A DNA stretch of 64,000 bases from Paenibacillus glucanolyticus NBRC 15330 (GTDB taxonomy: Bacteria; Bacillota; Bacilli; Paenibacillales; Paenibacillaceae): assembly GCF_004000885.1 (NCBI RefSeq), contig NZ_BIMC01000013.1, positions 1-64,000 on the forward strand, read 5' to 3'. The notes beneath the pieces are model-generated. The model had not been told where the DNA came from. It worked only from the letters and a program-made list of their open reading frames with translations, and searched no databases. The stretch's first letter is position 1. Each line of letters starts with the position of its first letter. Position numbers and translations under genes: made by a program. Below are positions 33,719 to 41,843 of this stretch, in pieces.

Positions 33719-33720
33719 TG

Positions 33721-34062
33721 AGTATTCATGAGTAAATTGAATCGTACTGAGGGAGTTCAATTAATTGATTGGAGCAAGCAGCAACAAGATGTTTATCTTT
33801 GTTAACACATTACTAAGCATACTGGGCAAAGATTTCACTTAAGAATAACCAACAAAAACCAGATTTTTTATAAAGATCGAAACACAATGGCGTCTTGCTA
33901 CCTAAATTACAGGTGTAAGGCGTTTTATTTGTTTATGATTTATTTCTGGAAAATAAGGAAGTCTGATATAACATTGGTATCGAGTGTTTATCTTACATTG
34001 AAATAAAAAATTGTACTAATATATCCTTGCTTAATCAGTGCGAGGGCAAGGGAGGGACGATA
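33721..34062. other. Intergenic stretch without recognisable gene
   Basis: AT-rich sequence. The only structure is an imperfect hairpin near 33891-33927 (GGCGTCTT with AAGGCGTT). No ORF with a ribosome binding site is seen. Confidence 0.4.
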
Positions 34063-34662
34063 ATGTCTGAAGATATAAGAAAAGTCTTTGACAGCGATAG
34101 TAAGACAAAAAAGCGGGCGGCAAATGGTTCGTTTAGTAGGGTTAAAAGCGGTAGAGGTGGTATGGTAACTGCTTATACCTTAATGACCAAGGAACAGCAA
34201 CTTGAATACACTCAATGCGGGGATGGAAAAAGTTACAATATATATGAACAGATTATTCCAATTGAACAGTTTAAACATTTACCATTAGATATCCGAAAGC
34301 GTTGTTGGTCTGAATGGATAGATAAGTTTTTCATGAAGGATATACTACAAACTTGGTCAGTGAAATCGATTGATGAATTAAATTTGATTCTGGATGAAAT
34401 TGATATTCCACTTGTAAATGGCCATTGGGTAGAGGATACATCTGTGTTCTTGGAGGAACTCCCTGCAGGCGTTAACATTGAAGAAGATTCATCGATGACT
34501 CTTAGTGACTTAATTGCCAGTGATGCAACAGTTCAAAACTTTAATGTGGATGGAGAGATGATGACAAGGGATCTAATACGAATATTAGAACAAGTAATTA
34601 CCGAGGTTAGAGGAAGTAATCGAAAATTTTATGTAGGCCTATCAATCCAAGAAATGATTTGA
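34063..34662 (+). CDS. Hypothetical protein paired with ADP-ribosylglycohydrolase
   Basis: A 199-aa soluble protein I do not recognise. The first 35 residues are basic and Gly/Ser-rich (KTKKRAANGSFSRVKSGRGG), which would suit nucleic-acid binding, and the rest is acidic (LDEIDIPLVNGHWVEDTSVF). No enzyme motif is evident, and in particular no ART-type R-S-E signature. ATG 34063 follows GGGAGGG at 7 bases; an upstream ATG at 34027 lacks a site. It lies 29 bases before the ADP-ribosylglycohydrolase gene and is probably cotranscribed with it. Confidence 0.7.
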   Translation: MSEDIRKVFDSDSKTKKRAANGSFSRVKSGRGGMVTAYTLMTKEQQLEYTQCGDGKSYNIYEQIIPIEQFKHLPLDIRKRCWSEWIDKFFMKDILQTWSVKSIDELNLILDEIDIPLVNGHWVEDTSVFLEELPAGVNIEEDSSMTLSDLIASDATVQNFNVDGEMMTRDLIRILEQVITEVRGSNRKFYVGLSIQEMI

Positions 34663-34691
34663 GTTAAATTAAAATTGAACAGGAGTTATTG

Positions 34692-35738
34692 ATGAAATCG
34701 ATAAGTGGATCTTTTTTCAGAAGATTGTTTAATCCGGAAAAGTATACAGGGCCGAAGAAGGAAGAAATAATTCCAACATTCCTTAATCAAAACTTTGAGT
34801 TAACTTTACAGATTTATGGAGCGATTATGGGAAGCTGTGTTGGTGATGCATTAGGTGTACCGGTTGAATTCAAAGGCAGAAAAGAGCTGAGAGCGCGGCC
34901 CATCAGAGGATTGACTGGGTATGGTACTTGGAATCAGCCGCCAGGAACATGGTCAGACGATAGCTCATTATTCTTATGTACACTAGAATCATTACTCGAA
35001 GGTTATTCTCTTCAAAGTATTTCAGATAGGTTCCTTAAGTGGTATAAGGAAGGATACTGGACTGCAAATGGAGTAGTTTTTGATATAGGAACAACAACCA
35101 GACTTGCTTTAGATAGATTATCATATATTACGCCAACAGATTCAGGTCTACATGATGAAGATAGTAATAGCAATGGTTCATTAATGAGAATTCTTCCGCT
35201 CGCTTTCATATCATATAATAAGGATATCCAAGAAAGAGTAGAACTTGTTGAAGAGGTATCTTCTATTACACATGCCCATCGACGTTCAGTTCTCGCCTGC
35301 ATTATTCTCATAGAAATCGCCTCGAATCTACTTAAAGGGCATGATCGAATCTCTAGTTATTATTTGATGCAGGAAACTATGAGAACTCATTTTGGACATG
35401 AATTTCAAATCACATATTTCCCTTCGGTATATTATGATATACAAGATCGTCCAGAGGATGCAGTTTTATCAACTGGTTATGTAGTGGATACTTTAGAAGC
35501 TGCCATTTGGTGCTTTTTAAAACATGATTCATACAAAGATGTGGTACTCGCAGCTGTTAACCTGGGTGGGGATACGGATACGATAGGAACCATAGCTGGA
35601 GGGTTAGCTGGAATGGCATTTGGTTACAACGACATCCCGAGAAAGTGGGTACTAAAGATCGCAAGGAAAGACGATATTGAGGATCTTGCAAAGCAGGTAT
35701 GTGAATATATAGCAACAAGAGATACTAAGGATTTGTAA
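34692..35738 (+). CDS. ADP-ribosylglycohydrolase family protein
   Basis: A 348-aa DraG/ARH-type protein. Metal-binding blocks are complete: GSCVGDALGVPVEF, GTWSDDSSLFLCTLESL, NGSLMRILPLAF, THAHRRSVLACII and NLGGDTDTIGTIAGGLAG, the last with the Asp-x-Asp that binds the dinuclear Mg site. Such enzymes remove ADP-ribose from Arg or other residues, or from nucleic acid. The first 40 residues (SFFRRLFNPEKYTGPKKEEI) are an extension. ATG 34692 has GGAG 6 bases upstream. No ADP-ribosyltransferase was recognised in the window. Confidence 0.87.
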   Translation: MKSISGSFFRRLFNPEKYTGPKKEEIIPTFLNQNFELTLQIYGAIMGSCVGDALGVPVEFKGRKELRARPIRGLTGYGTWNQPPGTWSDDSSLFLCTLESLLEGYSLQSISDRFLKWYKEGYWTANGVVFDIGTTTRLALDRLSYITPTDSGLHDEDSNSNGSLMRILPLAFISYNKDIQERVELVEEVSSITHAHRRSVLACIILIEIASNLLKGHDRISSYYLMQETMRTHFGHEFQITYFPSVYYDIQDRPEDAVLSTGYVVDTLEAAIWCFLKHDSYKDVVLAAVNLGGDTDTIGTIAGGLAGMAFGYNDIPRKWVLKIARKDDIEDLAKQVCEYIATRDTKDL

Positions 35739-35861
35739 TTATTAGTTTATTACTTATTGTATTACTCACCTTATAAGGGGAACGAAGTCTTGTTCATTAT
35801 CAGAAAATTACCCGATCTCAATTCCCCATGAATTGAACAGAATACTTAATTCGGAGCTCCA

Positions 35862-36419
35862 TTATGTAATTATTTTTGTTATGGTATTGATCATCTTTAT
35901 GGTTTCAGAGGAACCCAAAAAATCCTTGACATGATTACCGTACTGGATGAGCCCTCTTTCCAATTTTACATAAATTTCAACTGGTAATGAAATGAACCAT
36001 CGCTTCTGTTCTAATGCAAAAGGATCTATACCTAAATGTTGATATTCAACTGGAGAAAGAGTTAGATCACCTTGATATACTATCTCAATGTCTCCAATAC
36101 AAGATAATAAGGTGATATGTGAATCTAAACTGAAATTTATGAAATAGAGAAAATAAGGATATTTTTCAAATAATCCTAAAACCCAATTCCTAACCTCTTT
36201 TAATTCGTACAATTCCGCTGGTATGTCTCCATATCCATCGAACATAATAATGACCGTTCCAAATGCAGAGGAGCCCATTTCTTCTAATAGCAAAACGCAT
36301 TCATCTATAAACTTGTAAGACATATTATCAATTGATGACTTTGCTATGTTCATGAGATAAAGAGTTCCAGATGCAAGTTCAGTTTGGTTCGATATATCAA
36401 TCATGAATTCATCGTTCAT
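35862..36419 (-). CDS. Hypothetical acidic protein
   Basis: A 185-aa acidic protein without signal peptide or membrane helix; the hydrophobic stretches (KYPYFLYFINFSLDSHITLL) look like core beta strands. I recognise no family. The ATG at 36419 follows GGAG at 7 bases. A 24-base palindrome lies 69 bases upstream and may be its operator. It is monocistronic, facing the ADP-ribosylglycohydrolase gene. Confidence 0.6.
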   Translation of the reverse strand: MNDEFMIDISNQTELASGTLYLMNIAKSSIDNMSYKFIDECVLLLEEMGSSAFGTVIIMFDGYGDIPAELYELKEVRNWVLGLFEKYPYFLYFINFSLDSHITLLSCIGDIEIVYQGDLTLSPVEYQHLGIDPFALEQKRWFISLPVEIYVKLERGLIQYGNHVKDFLGSSETIKMINTITKIIT

Positions 36420-36487
36420 TAGTTTTCTCCAGTATTTTTAGTATTGTAAAAGCATTTATTACGTGAAAAAGACAACCATAATAATAT

Positions 36488-36511
36488 TTATAATGAATAA
36501 TTGCATTATAA
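36488..36511. promoter_or_regulatory. Perfect 8-8-8 palindrome, likely operator
   Basis: TTATAATG-AATAATTG-CATTATAA. It lies upstream of the minus-strand 185-aa gene; on that strand the left arm contains CATTATAA, which could overlap a -10. Confidence 0.45.
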
Positions 36512-36604
36512 GTGAAAACATCCTATATTGAGAAACAAGTTTAGAAGAGGGTCTCTATTTTTTATTGATTTGTTTGTATAGTTCACACACACTTTTAATA
36601 CGTG

Positions 36605-36635
36605 AAAGGGTCGCCAAATAGGCGACCCTTTATAA
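36605..36635 (-). terminator. Terminator of the XRE gene
   Basis: AAAGGGTCGCC and GGCGACCCTTT form an 11-bp stem around AAATA, 36 bases past the XRE stop codon. The A/T-rich arm ends give it some two-way capacity. Confidence 0.75.
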
Positions 36636-36670
36636 ATATGGCATGAAGTGAATGGAGATACATACGTTAC

Positions 36671-37009
36671 TCAGTCTGTTTCCTCTGCTAACATTTCAAG
36701 AAGTACACGATAAATTTTTCTTTGTTTGGCCTCACTTTGCTGCAGCATAAGTGTAACACTTTCCCAGACCCAGTTCTTCTGATAGAGATATTCTTCATTG
36801 TCGTTATCCATAAGATTGAAGATGCTTACATCAAGAGCGTCTGCGATTTTAATGAGTGTTTGGATCCTAAAATTCTTCTCTCCTCGTTCAATTTGACCGA
36901 CATAAGATCCTGTTGATCCTATAGCTTCTGCAAGTTGTTCTTGGGTCCATTGTTTTGCCATTCGATAAAGTCGGATTCTTGAACCTATCAGTTCCATCAC
37001 ATTATTCAT
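36671..37009 (-). CDS. XRE-family transcriptional regulator
   Basis: A 112-aa protein with an N-terminal helix-turn-helix of the Cro/C1 type (LYRMAKQWTQEQLAEAIG, SYVGQIERGEKNFRIQTL) and a short C-terminal tail. Its layout resembles SinR/SlrR-like or phage regulators. ATG 37009 follows GAGGTG at 6 bases. An inverted repeat in the upstream region is a probable autoregulatory site. The target genes are unknown; the next rightward genes are a membrane peptide and a Spo0E-like protein. Confidence 0.85.
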   Translation of the reverse strand: MNNVMELIGSRIRLYRMAKQWTQEQLAEAIGSTGSYVGQIERGEKNFRIQTLIKIADALDVSIFNLMDNDNEEYLYQKNWVWESVTLMLQQSEAKQRKIYRVLLEMLAEETD

Positions 37010-37035
37010 CTCTACACCTCGTAGTCAGTGTAGAA

Positions 37036-37080
37036 CATGAAATAGTCACAATTGGAGTTCTTATAACGACTATTTTCATG
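37036..37080. promoter_or_regulatory. Imperfect inverted repeat upstream of XRE gene
   Basis: CATGAAATAGTC (37036-37047) and GACTATTTTCATG (37068-37080) are complementary apart from one extra base, 20 bases apart. Position and spacing fit a site bound by a dimer or tetramer of the XRE protein. Confidence 0.5.
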
Positions 37081-37258
37081 TTGTTATTGTCGTTTTTGTT
37101 TGTGTTAGTTATAATTTTCCATGAGCCTCCATATTTAATATGTAATTCGCAAGTTTACTGAGGAGGCCAAAGTTAACAAGAGAGATGTGTTTCAAGCATT
37201 ATTCTATTATGTTGCTAGATGGGCCAACTGTCCAAGGAATAAAAGTGAGGAAATGAAA

Positions 37259-37441
37259 ATGAAGGAATTTAAGCAGGGGGATTTTTTGTACAGTAGCTCA
37301 AGACTGTATAGGTCAGTTCCAGAAAAGAAACAAAAACGTGGGTTAAACATATTGTTATATTTCATTAGTGCTGCTTATCTTTTGACAACAATAGGTGCTG
37401 TTATGTATTATTGCTATATTTTTTTAAAGTTTGCTTTATGA
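37259..37441 (+). CDS. 60-aa single-pass membrane peptide
   Basis: From the ATG at 37259 the peptide has a basic first half (RLYRSVPEKKQKRG) and one C-terminal membrane helix (ILLYFISAAYLLTTIGAVMY). The ATG at 37253 is an alternative; GTGAGG lies about 6-8 bases upstream. The frame is open from 37187 without a better site. Function unknown. Confidence 0.5.
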   Translation: MKEFKQGDFLYSSSRLYRSVPEKKQKRGLNILLYFISAAYLLTTIGAVMYYCYIFLKFAL

Positions 37442-37510
37442 TATTTGCCGCATTAATACATACATATTGAAGACTCCCGAGATATGGGGATATTTCAAGG
37501 AGAGAACTAA

Positions 37511-37669
37511 ATGAAAAGAGAAATTGAGAGAGCACGCATAGAATTATACGAGCTTGTAGAAGAATTCAACCTCACTGATCCTATTGTACTGTTGAAGTCA
37601 AAGGAATTAGATGAGCTATTAAATCAATATGATGAATTGCTATTAAAAGAAAAATCATCATTAAAATAA
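37511..37669 (+). CDS. Spo0E-like aspartyl-phosphate phosphatase
   Basis: A 52-aa two-helix protein of the Spo0E/YnzD type: ARIELYELVEEFNLTDPIVL, then the family signature S-x-E-L-D (LKSKELDELLNQYDELL). Members dephosphorylate Spo0A-P and delay sporulation. The signature Gln is Lys here (SKELD instead of SQELD), a change seen in divergent members. GGAG lies 8 bases before the ATG. It is useful evidence that the host forms spores. Confidence 0.8.
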   Translation: MKREIERARIELYELVEEFNLTDPIVLLKSKELDELLNQYDELLLKEKSSLK

Positions 37670-37815
37670 TAGCGACTGTTTAGCTTTCTGTTTATTCGTG
37701 AGACCTAATTTAGTTCAATAACTATGGCTGCTTTTCTGGTTGAGCTCATCGAAAAGAGAAGTGAATGATTGCTTTCAAATAAATTGAGAAAAAATAGATG
37801 GTTTATTTGCACATA

Positions 37816-37851
37816 AAAAATCCCATCAATATTTTTATTGTTGGGATTTTT
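37816..37851 (+). terminator. Hairpin terminator
   Basis: AAAAATCCCA-x-CAATA pairs with TATTG-x-TGGGATTTTT around TTTT. It may end transcription of the Spo0E-like gene 150 bases upstream or of unseen RNA. Confidence 0.6.
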
Positions 37852-38158
37852 ACATGTTTTATTTTATATGCTAAGGGGATTCAAAACAAAAGTATCGTAT
37901 ACTTATATTGGTGCCAATGGAAAAGGTTAACTTATTCCTGTGGTGAAATCGTTTCTAAAATGAACATTACAAATCCCAAACGGTGGGTTTTGTATAATAT
38001 TGATCTAGTAAAAAGATTGCTTGAGCTCTGTAAATCGCTCTATGACAAAAGTGTATAATACAAGATCTTATGATGCAATACGATTATTATTTGAAACAGA
38101 TAGAAGAAACGATATAAGCGAGATCTAGTAGTATCTTCAAAGAAAGGGTTGTGTCTTG
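37852..38158. other. Stretch without supported gene
   Basis: A plus-strand open frame covers 37798-38058 but starts inside the hairpin and has no ribosome binding site. I see nothing else here. Confidence 0.35.
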
Positions 38159-38386
38159 TTAGATGATTTCATCATCGCTTCTTTTTATAAACTCTAGTAT
38201 TTCTAATGTAATTTCTGAGATGGCATCCTCTTTAGGTAGATGAATGTATCTACTAATAGAGAGGATGTCTTTTTTAAATAAATCAATGAGTGCCAAAATT
38301 GATTCGTGATCATTATTCTTGGCAGCTTGTAATAATTCTAGGAATTCATGGTCTGTGATAATTTTCTTAACATTTTCTTTTTCCAT
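38159..38386 (-). CDS. RsoA-like sigma co-factor (region-2-like subunit)
   Basis: A 75-aa helical protein resembling the small N-terminal sigma-like domain (LLQAAKNNDHESILALIDLF, IHLPKEDAISEITLEILEFI), i.e. a detached sigma region 2. It overlaps the end of the sigma-region-4 gene by 49 bases, which implies coupled translation. In B. subtilis the SigO (YvrI) and RsoA (YvrHa) pair together form one working sigma factor that controls oxdC and yvrJ; the gene order here is the same. The ATG at 38386 has only a weak GGCGGTG site. Confidence 0.65.
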   Translation of the reverse strand: MEKENVKKIITDHEFLELLQAAKNNDHESILALIDLFKKDILSISRYIHLPKEDAISEITLEILEFIKRSDDEII

Positions 38387-38679
38387 TTATTCACCGCCTG
38401 TTGCGTCATGTTTAATTGATTGGCGACCTCGGATTCGGTTTGTTCGAATAAATACAATTGAGAAATAATAAATTTCCCCTGAGGTGGTAATGCTTCTAAT
38501 AGTTGTTCTACGATAATCCTGTCCTCACTACTCAAGGTTGAACTAGTAATTGTGAACTGCTCCATTCCATTGAAATAACATTCTCTCCGTTTAATAGTTT
38601 TCGCGCGGTATTGAACCCTCCAACCAATACGGTATACTTCTTTCTTAAATCGTTCGTAGACATTTACTTGCTTCTCCAT
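38338..38679 (-). CDS. SigO-like sigma factor subunit (region 4)
   Basis: A 113-aa protein with a C-terminal sigma region 4 helix-turn-helix: RIIVEQLLEALPPQGKFIIS, then LFEQTESEVANQLNMTQQAV. It has no recognisable region 2, which the overlapping downstream gene seems to supply. ATG 38679 follows GGGAGG at 8 bases. Its promoter (GTTGTG, 21 bases, TATATT) is shared in form with those of two YvrJ-like genes in this window, so it is probably autoregulated and directs those genes. No anti-sigma gene was recognised nearby. Confidence 0.72.
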   Translation of the reverse strand: MEKQVNVYERFKKEVYRIGWRVQYRAKTIKRRECYFNGMEQFTITSSTLSSEDRIIVEQLLEALPPQGKFIISQLYLFEQTESEVANQLNMTQQAVNKWKKKMLRKLSQTMNS

Positions 38680-38706
38680 TGATCTATCCTCCCTTCATCC
38701 TTTCTA

Positions 38707-38739
38707 AATATAGGGAAATATATTGGGTGTTTCCACAAC
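38707..38739 (-). promoter_or_regulatory. Putative alternative-sigma promoter of the SigO-like gene
   Basis: Minus strand: GTTGTG (38739-38734), 21 bases ending in CCC, then TATATT (38712-38707). The same element is found before both yvrJ-like genes. The 21-base spacer is unlike sigmaA. Confidence 0.6.
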
Positions 38740-38788
38740 CAAAATAGGAACATTTGTTCCCCATTATAACACTTTTCTAATCTTTCGA

Positions 38789-38821
38789 GTTGTGAAGTTT
38801 AACTTATATGTTCCCTACATT
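38789..38821 (+). promoter_or_regulatory. Putative alternative-sigma promoter of first yvrJ-like gene
   Basis: GTTGTG (38789-38794), 21 bases ending in CCC, then TACATT (38816-38821), about 30 bases before the gene. Divergent from, and sharing a control region with, the sigma gene's promoter. Confidence 0.6.
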
Positions 38822-38851
38822 ATAAAAAATAAGGTGCGGAGGGGATTTCCT

Positions 38852-39043
38852 ATGCAAGTAACAGATTTTGCAACATTAGTTACTAATGTCGGTTTTCCAG
38901 TAACACTATGTTTTATCCTCATTCGTTATGTATTACAAACCATTGTAGAGAAATTGGATTCTTTGGATGAATCTCTGAATCAATTAACTGAAGTTATCCA
39001 TTCCCTTAAAATGAATGAGAGCGAGAAAAAAGATCAGGATTAG
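38852..39043 (+). CDS. YvrJ-family small membrane protein (first copy)
   Basis: A 63-aa protein: a membrane helix with the YvrJ hallmark Phe-Pro (NVGFPVTLCFILIRYVLQTI), then a charged amphipathic tail (EKLDSLDESLNQLTEVIHSL). The layout also resembles BhlA/UviB holin-like peptides. GGAGGGG precedes the ATG at 38852. In B. subtilis yvrJ is a SigO target. The second copy at 49087 shares the start MQVTD and the helix almost residue for residue. Confidence 0.75.
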   Translation: MQVTDFATLVTNVGFPVTLCFILIRYVLQTIVEKLDSLDESLNQLTEVIHSLKMNESEKKDQD

Positions 39044-39143
39044 AATATATTATATGTAGTTTGAAATTATATATGTATACTTGAATGGCCTGCACTCAGG
39101 GGGTATCCCGCTTCACAACCTATTTATTGCTAAGGAGGAAACC

Positions 39144-39911
39144 ATGAAAATAATCGATTATATTTACGGGATCGATGTTTCAAGCAGAAGCAAAAATTTA
39201 GGCTGGGTAAAAATTAATGCAATGGGAGAAATCGTAGATGGAGGCATAGGACTTAATAGATTGCCGTACATTCTTGATCAGGATATCAAAAATAAGAGTC
39301 TCAGCATTGCAATTGGAATAGAAGCAGTGATGTGGTATCCTTTTCCGGACATAACTGATGGAGTTTACGAAATGAAAGGCAGATTTCCTGAGGAATTAGG
39401 AATGTACAGGTGCCACCAAGGAGTAGCAGCAGCAACGACGGTCAAGACAATGTTGCTAGAAAGATCTATTTTTCTTGATAAGGATACACTAAAGACGGAT
39501 GCGACCAAAAATGTCAAGAAAATGCTAATTGGTGATTCACGAATATTTCTGTACGAGGGATTTGGAGCTGGTGAATACAAACCTAAGGGGAACTATAATC
39601 TATTTATGAATAATGCGTCTTTGTCAGTCCCCAATGGCCCCTTACTTAAAGGAGAAGATTCTATTGATGCGTTTGTTATTGCATCAGCAGCTTTATATGG
39701 TTTAACTTCCTATATAAACCCCAATTTCCCAAACCAATATACAAAGCATTTGGTTGTAACATATGACAACCAATACAAAACGATTTTTCAGGGACTCCAC
39801 GAAACAATATATCATGCTGGGTACCATTGTATTTGGGAATCGATAGTGGGACACTCTTTTAAGGAAGACGAACCTAAAGTGTGTAATATTTACGGGTTTA
39901 AATGGAAGTGA
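39144..39911 (+). CDS. RNase H-fold protein resembling DUF429 nucleases
   Basis: A 255-aa protein with the RNase H/RuvC-like acidic pattern: YIYGIDVSSRSKNLGWV (Asp11), AIGIEAVMW (Glu) and, at about residue 200, GEDSIDAFVIASAALYG (Asp pair). DUF429 proteins share this layout. Catalysis and substrate are unknown. ATG 39144 follows AAGGAGG at 5-6 bases; the frame open from 39081 lacks a site. It follows the yvrJ-like gene by 100 bases. Confidence 0.6.
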   Translation: MKIIDYIYGIDVSSRSKNLGWVKINAMGEIVDGGIGLNRLPYILDQDIKNKSLSIAIGIEAVMWYPFPDITDGVYEMKGRFPEELGMYRCHQGVAAATTVKTMLLERSIFLDKDTLKTDATKNVKKMLIGDSRIFLYEGFGAGEYKPKGNYNLFMNNASLSVPNGPLLKGEDSIDAFVIASAALYGLTSYINPNFPNQYTKHLVVTYDNQYKTIFQGLHETIYHAGYHCIWESIVGHSFKEDEPKVCNIYGFKWK

Positions 39912-39987
39912 TGACGATTTATAAATAAAGTGTTTTTCTCTTCAATGATCTATTCTAATTCGAAGATAGAGAGGAGCAACACCACGA

Positions 39988-40182
39988 ATGAAAAATCCAA
40001 ACGACATTACATATCACGCTACGTACGAACCAGATATGAAGAAGATGGTTAAAGCATTACAAATTATTTTTGAAGCTAGGGTTGATGATACGAATCAGGA
40101 TAATGCGAAAGATACAAATACGAGTTGTATTGAGAATGAATCCTCAATTATTATTAGGAACTCAGAGAACTCAAGAGTATAA
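39988..40182 (+). CDS. Small hypothetical protein
   Basis: A 64-aa protein, MKNPNDITYHATYEPDMKKM then an amphipathic helix (VKALQIIFEAR) and a disordered Asn/Asp-rich tail. GAGAGGAG lies 11 bases before the ATG. Such short ITYHATYxPD-type proteins look like mobile-element cargo, but I cannot name a family. Confidence 0.5.
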   Translation: MKNPNDITYHATYEPDMKKMVKALQIIFEARVDDTNQDNAKDTNTSCIENESSIIIRNSENSRV

Positions 40183-40327
40183 AAGAAGATCAATGAGCTG
40201 ATTATTAGAACCTTGATATATTTTTAATTACTAAGAGATGAATGATCTAGTAAGAGGACCTAGCCAATTAGTACTACATATGATACCTTATGATAGGTAA
40301 GGATATCCATATAAGGTGGGGGAACTC

Positions 40328-41452
40328 ATGAAAAAGGCACTAAAGCTACCTCTTTTAATCGCCACATTAGTTTCAGTAATACTGTTTATAAGTCCATTAG
40401 CTAAACTAGAGGCTGCATCCAATATTATCCCTAGTAATGCATATGCCTCTGAAGCAATTGCGATATTTTTAGATGGGCAGCTAGTTGTAACGAAAGAAAA
40501 AACATACACCCTTGATGGGATCAAGAAGAGTGGTATCTATTTACCAGTAAAACTTTTAGCCAAGCTCAAGAATGTAAAAGTAAATTATACTAAGCCGATT
40601 ACGGTCAAATCTGATATAGGCACTTTTAAACTGGATCATACAAATTCATATTTGTATGATGATACGACTTATATAACAATTGAAGATTTTTATAAAATGA
40701 CAGGCTTATCAGGGAAGTATCTTTATGAACCTAATTCCCTTTTTTTATGGAGTGACACGAGTGGGAAATCTAAAACTACACAACTAATTGATCAAATTAA
40801 TAAAGTTTCAGATGATCTAAAAAATTATATGGGTAAGAAAGTATACATATATAAAGGTGAAAAAGTGGGTCACGTCATTGAAATAGATCCAATAACCGGT
40901 GATTCAGTTAGATTTAATATCCTCCTCAATAATGGTAAGGTAATTGAGGAGATTGTTATTGGTGAGATACCCGATTCATTTTGCACTTATTTCCACTATG
41001 AGCTCATGAGTTATCTTTATACAGGAAAGTATTTCTGGGCAAATAAAAATCTCTTACCATCCTCAAATCCCTTGTTGAATATTGAAAAAGTATATTTCAA
41101 ATCAATTAAAATGAAGGGGAAAGATTTAATTATTCAAGCAAAGCGTGCGAGCGGGCATGATGTCACTTTTAAGCTGAGTTTTTACGATGATCCTAGTGAA
41201 CCAATTAAGAATGGATTTTATTCAACGAATCCGAAGAGTGTTTACACCAACTGGTCTTCTAATGTCTGGACTAAAATAACACAACAAAAAATAAGTATAG
41301 GTATGTCTCAGGATCAAGTTTTCTTGTCTTGGGGGGCACCAGACGAAATAAACTCGTACACAAGTGCTAAGATGAAAATTGACCAGTGGGTTTATGGAAG
41401 AACGTACATACACTTCCATAATGGAAAACTTAACTCTTGGACTGATTTCTAA
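40328..41452 (+). CDS. Secreted protein with stalk-like N-terminus and SmpA/OmlA-like C-terminus
   Basis: A 374-aa protein with a signal peptide (KLPLLIATLVSVILFISP, cleavage near LEAAS), a segment like the copper amine oxidase N-terminal (stalk) domain (IAIFLDGQLVV, SGIYLPVKLLAKLKNVKVNY), a middle region with strand-rich sequence, and a C-terminal piece of the SmpA/OmlA kind (ISIGMSQDQVFLSWGAPDE, DQWVYG, YIHFHNGKL). These domains bind cell wall or assist assembly. ATG 40328 is preferred to GTG 40316, which overlaps the AAGGTGGGG site. Confidence 0.65.
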   Translation: MKKALKLPLLIATLVSVILFISPLAKLEAASNIIPSNAYASEAIAIFLDGQLVVTKEKTYTLDGIKKSGIYLPVKLLAKLKNVKVNYTKPITVKSDIGTFKLDHTNSYLYDDTTYITIEDFYKMTGLSGKYLYEPNSLFLWSDTSGKSKTTQLIDQINKVSDDLKNYMGKKVYIYKGEKVGHVIEIDPITGDSVRFNILLNNGKVIEEIVIGEIPDSFCTYFHYELMSYLYTGKYFWANKNLLPSSNPLLNIEKVYFKSIKMKGKDLIIQAKRASGHDVTFKLSFYDDPSEPIKNGFYSTNPKSVYTNWSSNVWTKITQQKISIGMSQDQVFLSWGAPDEINSYTSAKMKIDQWVYGRTYIHFHNGKLNSWTDF

Positions 41453-41489
41453 TAAATCTTTCAGAGAAATATTATAAGGAGACAAAGAC

Positions 41490-41690
41490 ATGACAGAAAA
41501 AAAGGAAATTCATTTAGACAAACAAATGTTTCCTTTGTCGATTGATGGAAAAATGGTCACTCCACATGAATGCGTAACAATGATAGAAACTGTTCGTACA
41601 ATGCGCTTAGAAACGTCTAATGAGATAACAACTAACCAGAAAAAACGGGTTAAGTTTCATGAGGATAGAGGCACATCGAAGAGTCTATGA
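41490..41690 (+). CDS. Small hypothetical protein
   Basis: A 66-aa basic protein (MTEKKEIHLDKQMFPLSIDG) without a membrane helix or known motif. GGAG precedes the ATG by 8 bases and it follows the secreted protein gene by 37 bases, so it may be in the same operon. After its stop codon there is no ORF for almost 400 bases, only the leader/terminator at 41844-41947. Confidence 0.5.
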   Translation: MTEKKEIHLDKQMFPLSIDGKMVTPHECVTMIETVRTMRLETSNEITTNQKKRVKFHEDRGTSKSL

Positions 41691-41843
41691 GTGTTGGTTT
41701 TGACTATTGTAGCTGGATAGATTGGTCTAACTTGCAAAAGAAATATTTTGGGTTTAGCTCTGGACAAGGGGAACCCTCCTAAGAGCTGAAATATCTCTTA
41801 TATATCTCACACTATTATGGATAAATCGATTCCTTTTGTCTTT

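Larger units (their letters stand above)
32010..33720 (+). mobile_element. IS110-family insertion sequence with long 3' non-coding part
   Basis: One DEDD transposase gene with about 350 bases of non-coding DNA after it. The non-coding part begins and ends with an 18-bp inverted repeat. IS110 elements lack conventional terminal repeats and carry a guide (bridge) RNA in the non-coding end, so exact ends cannot be set from one copy; limits are approximate. Confidence 0.7.

Noticed and set aside
37798..38058. Plus-strand 86-codon frame with a hydrophobic start
   Set aside because: It begins within a hairpin terminator and has no ribosome binding site; the hydrophobic part is a by-product of the stem sequence.
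40316..41452. Reading the 374-aa protein as a copper amine oxidase
   Set aside because: Only a stalk-like segment is present; no topaquinone or catalytic region is visible.
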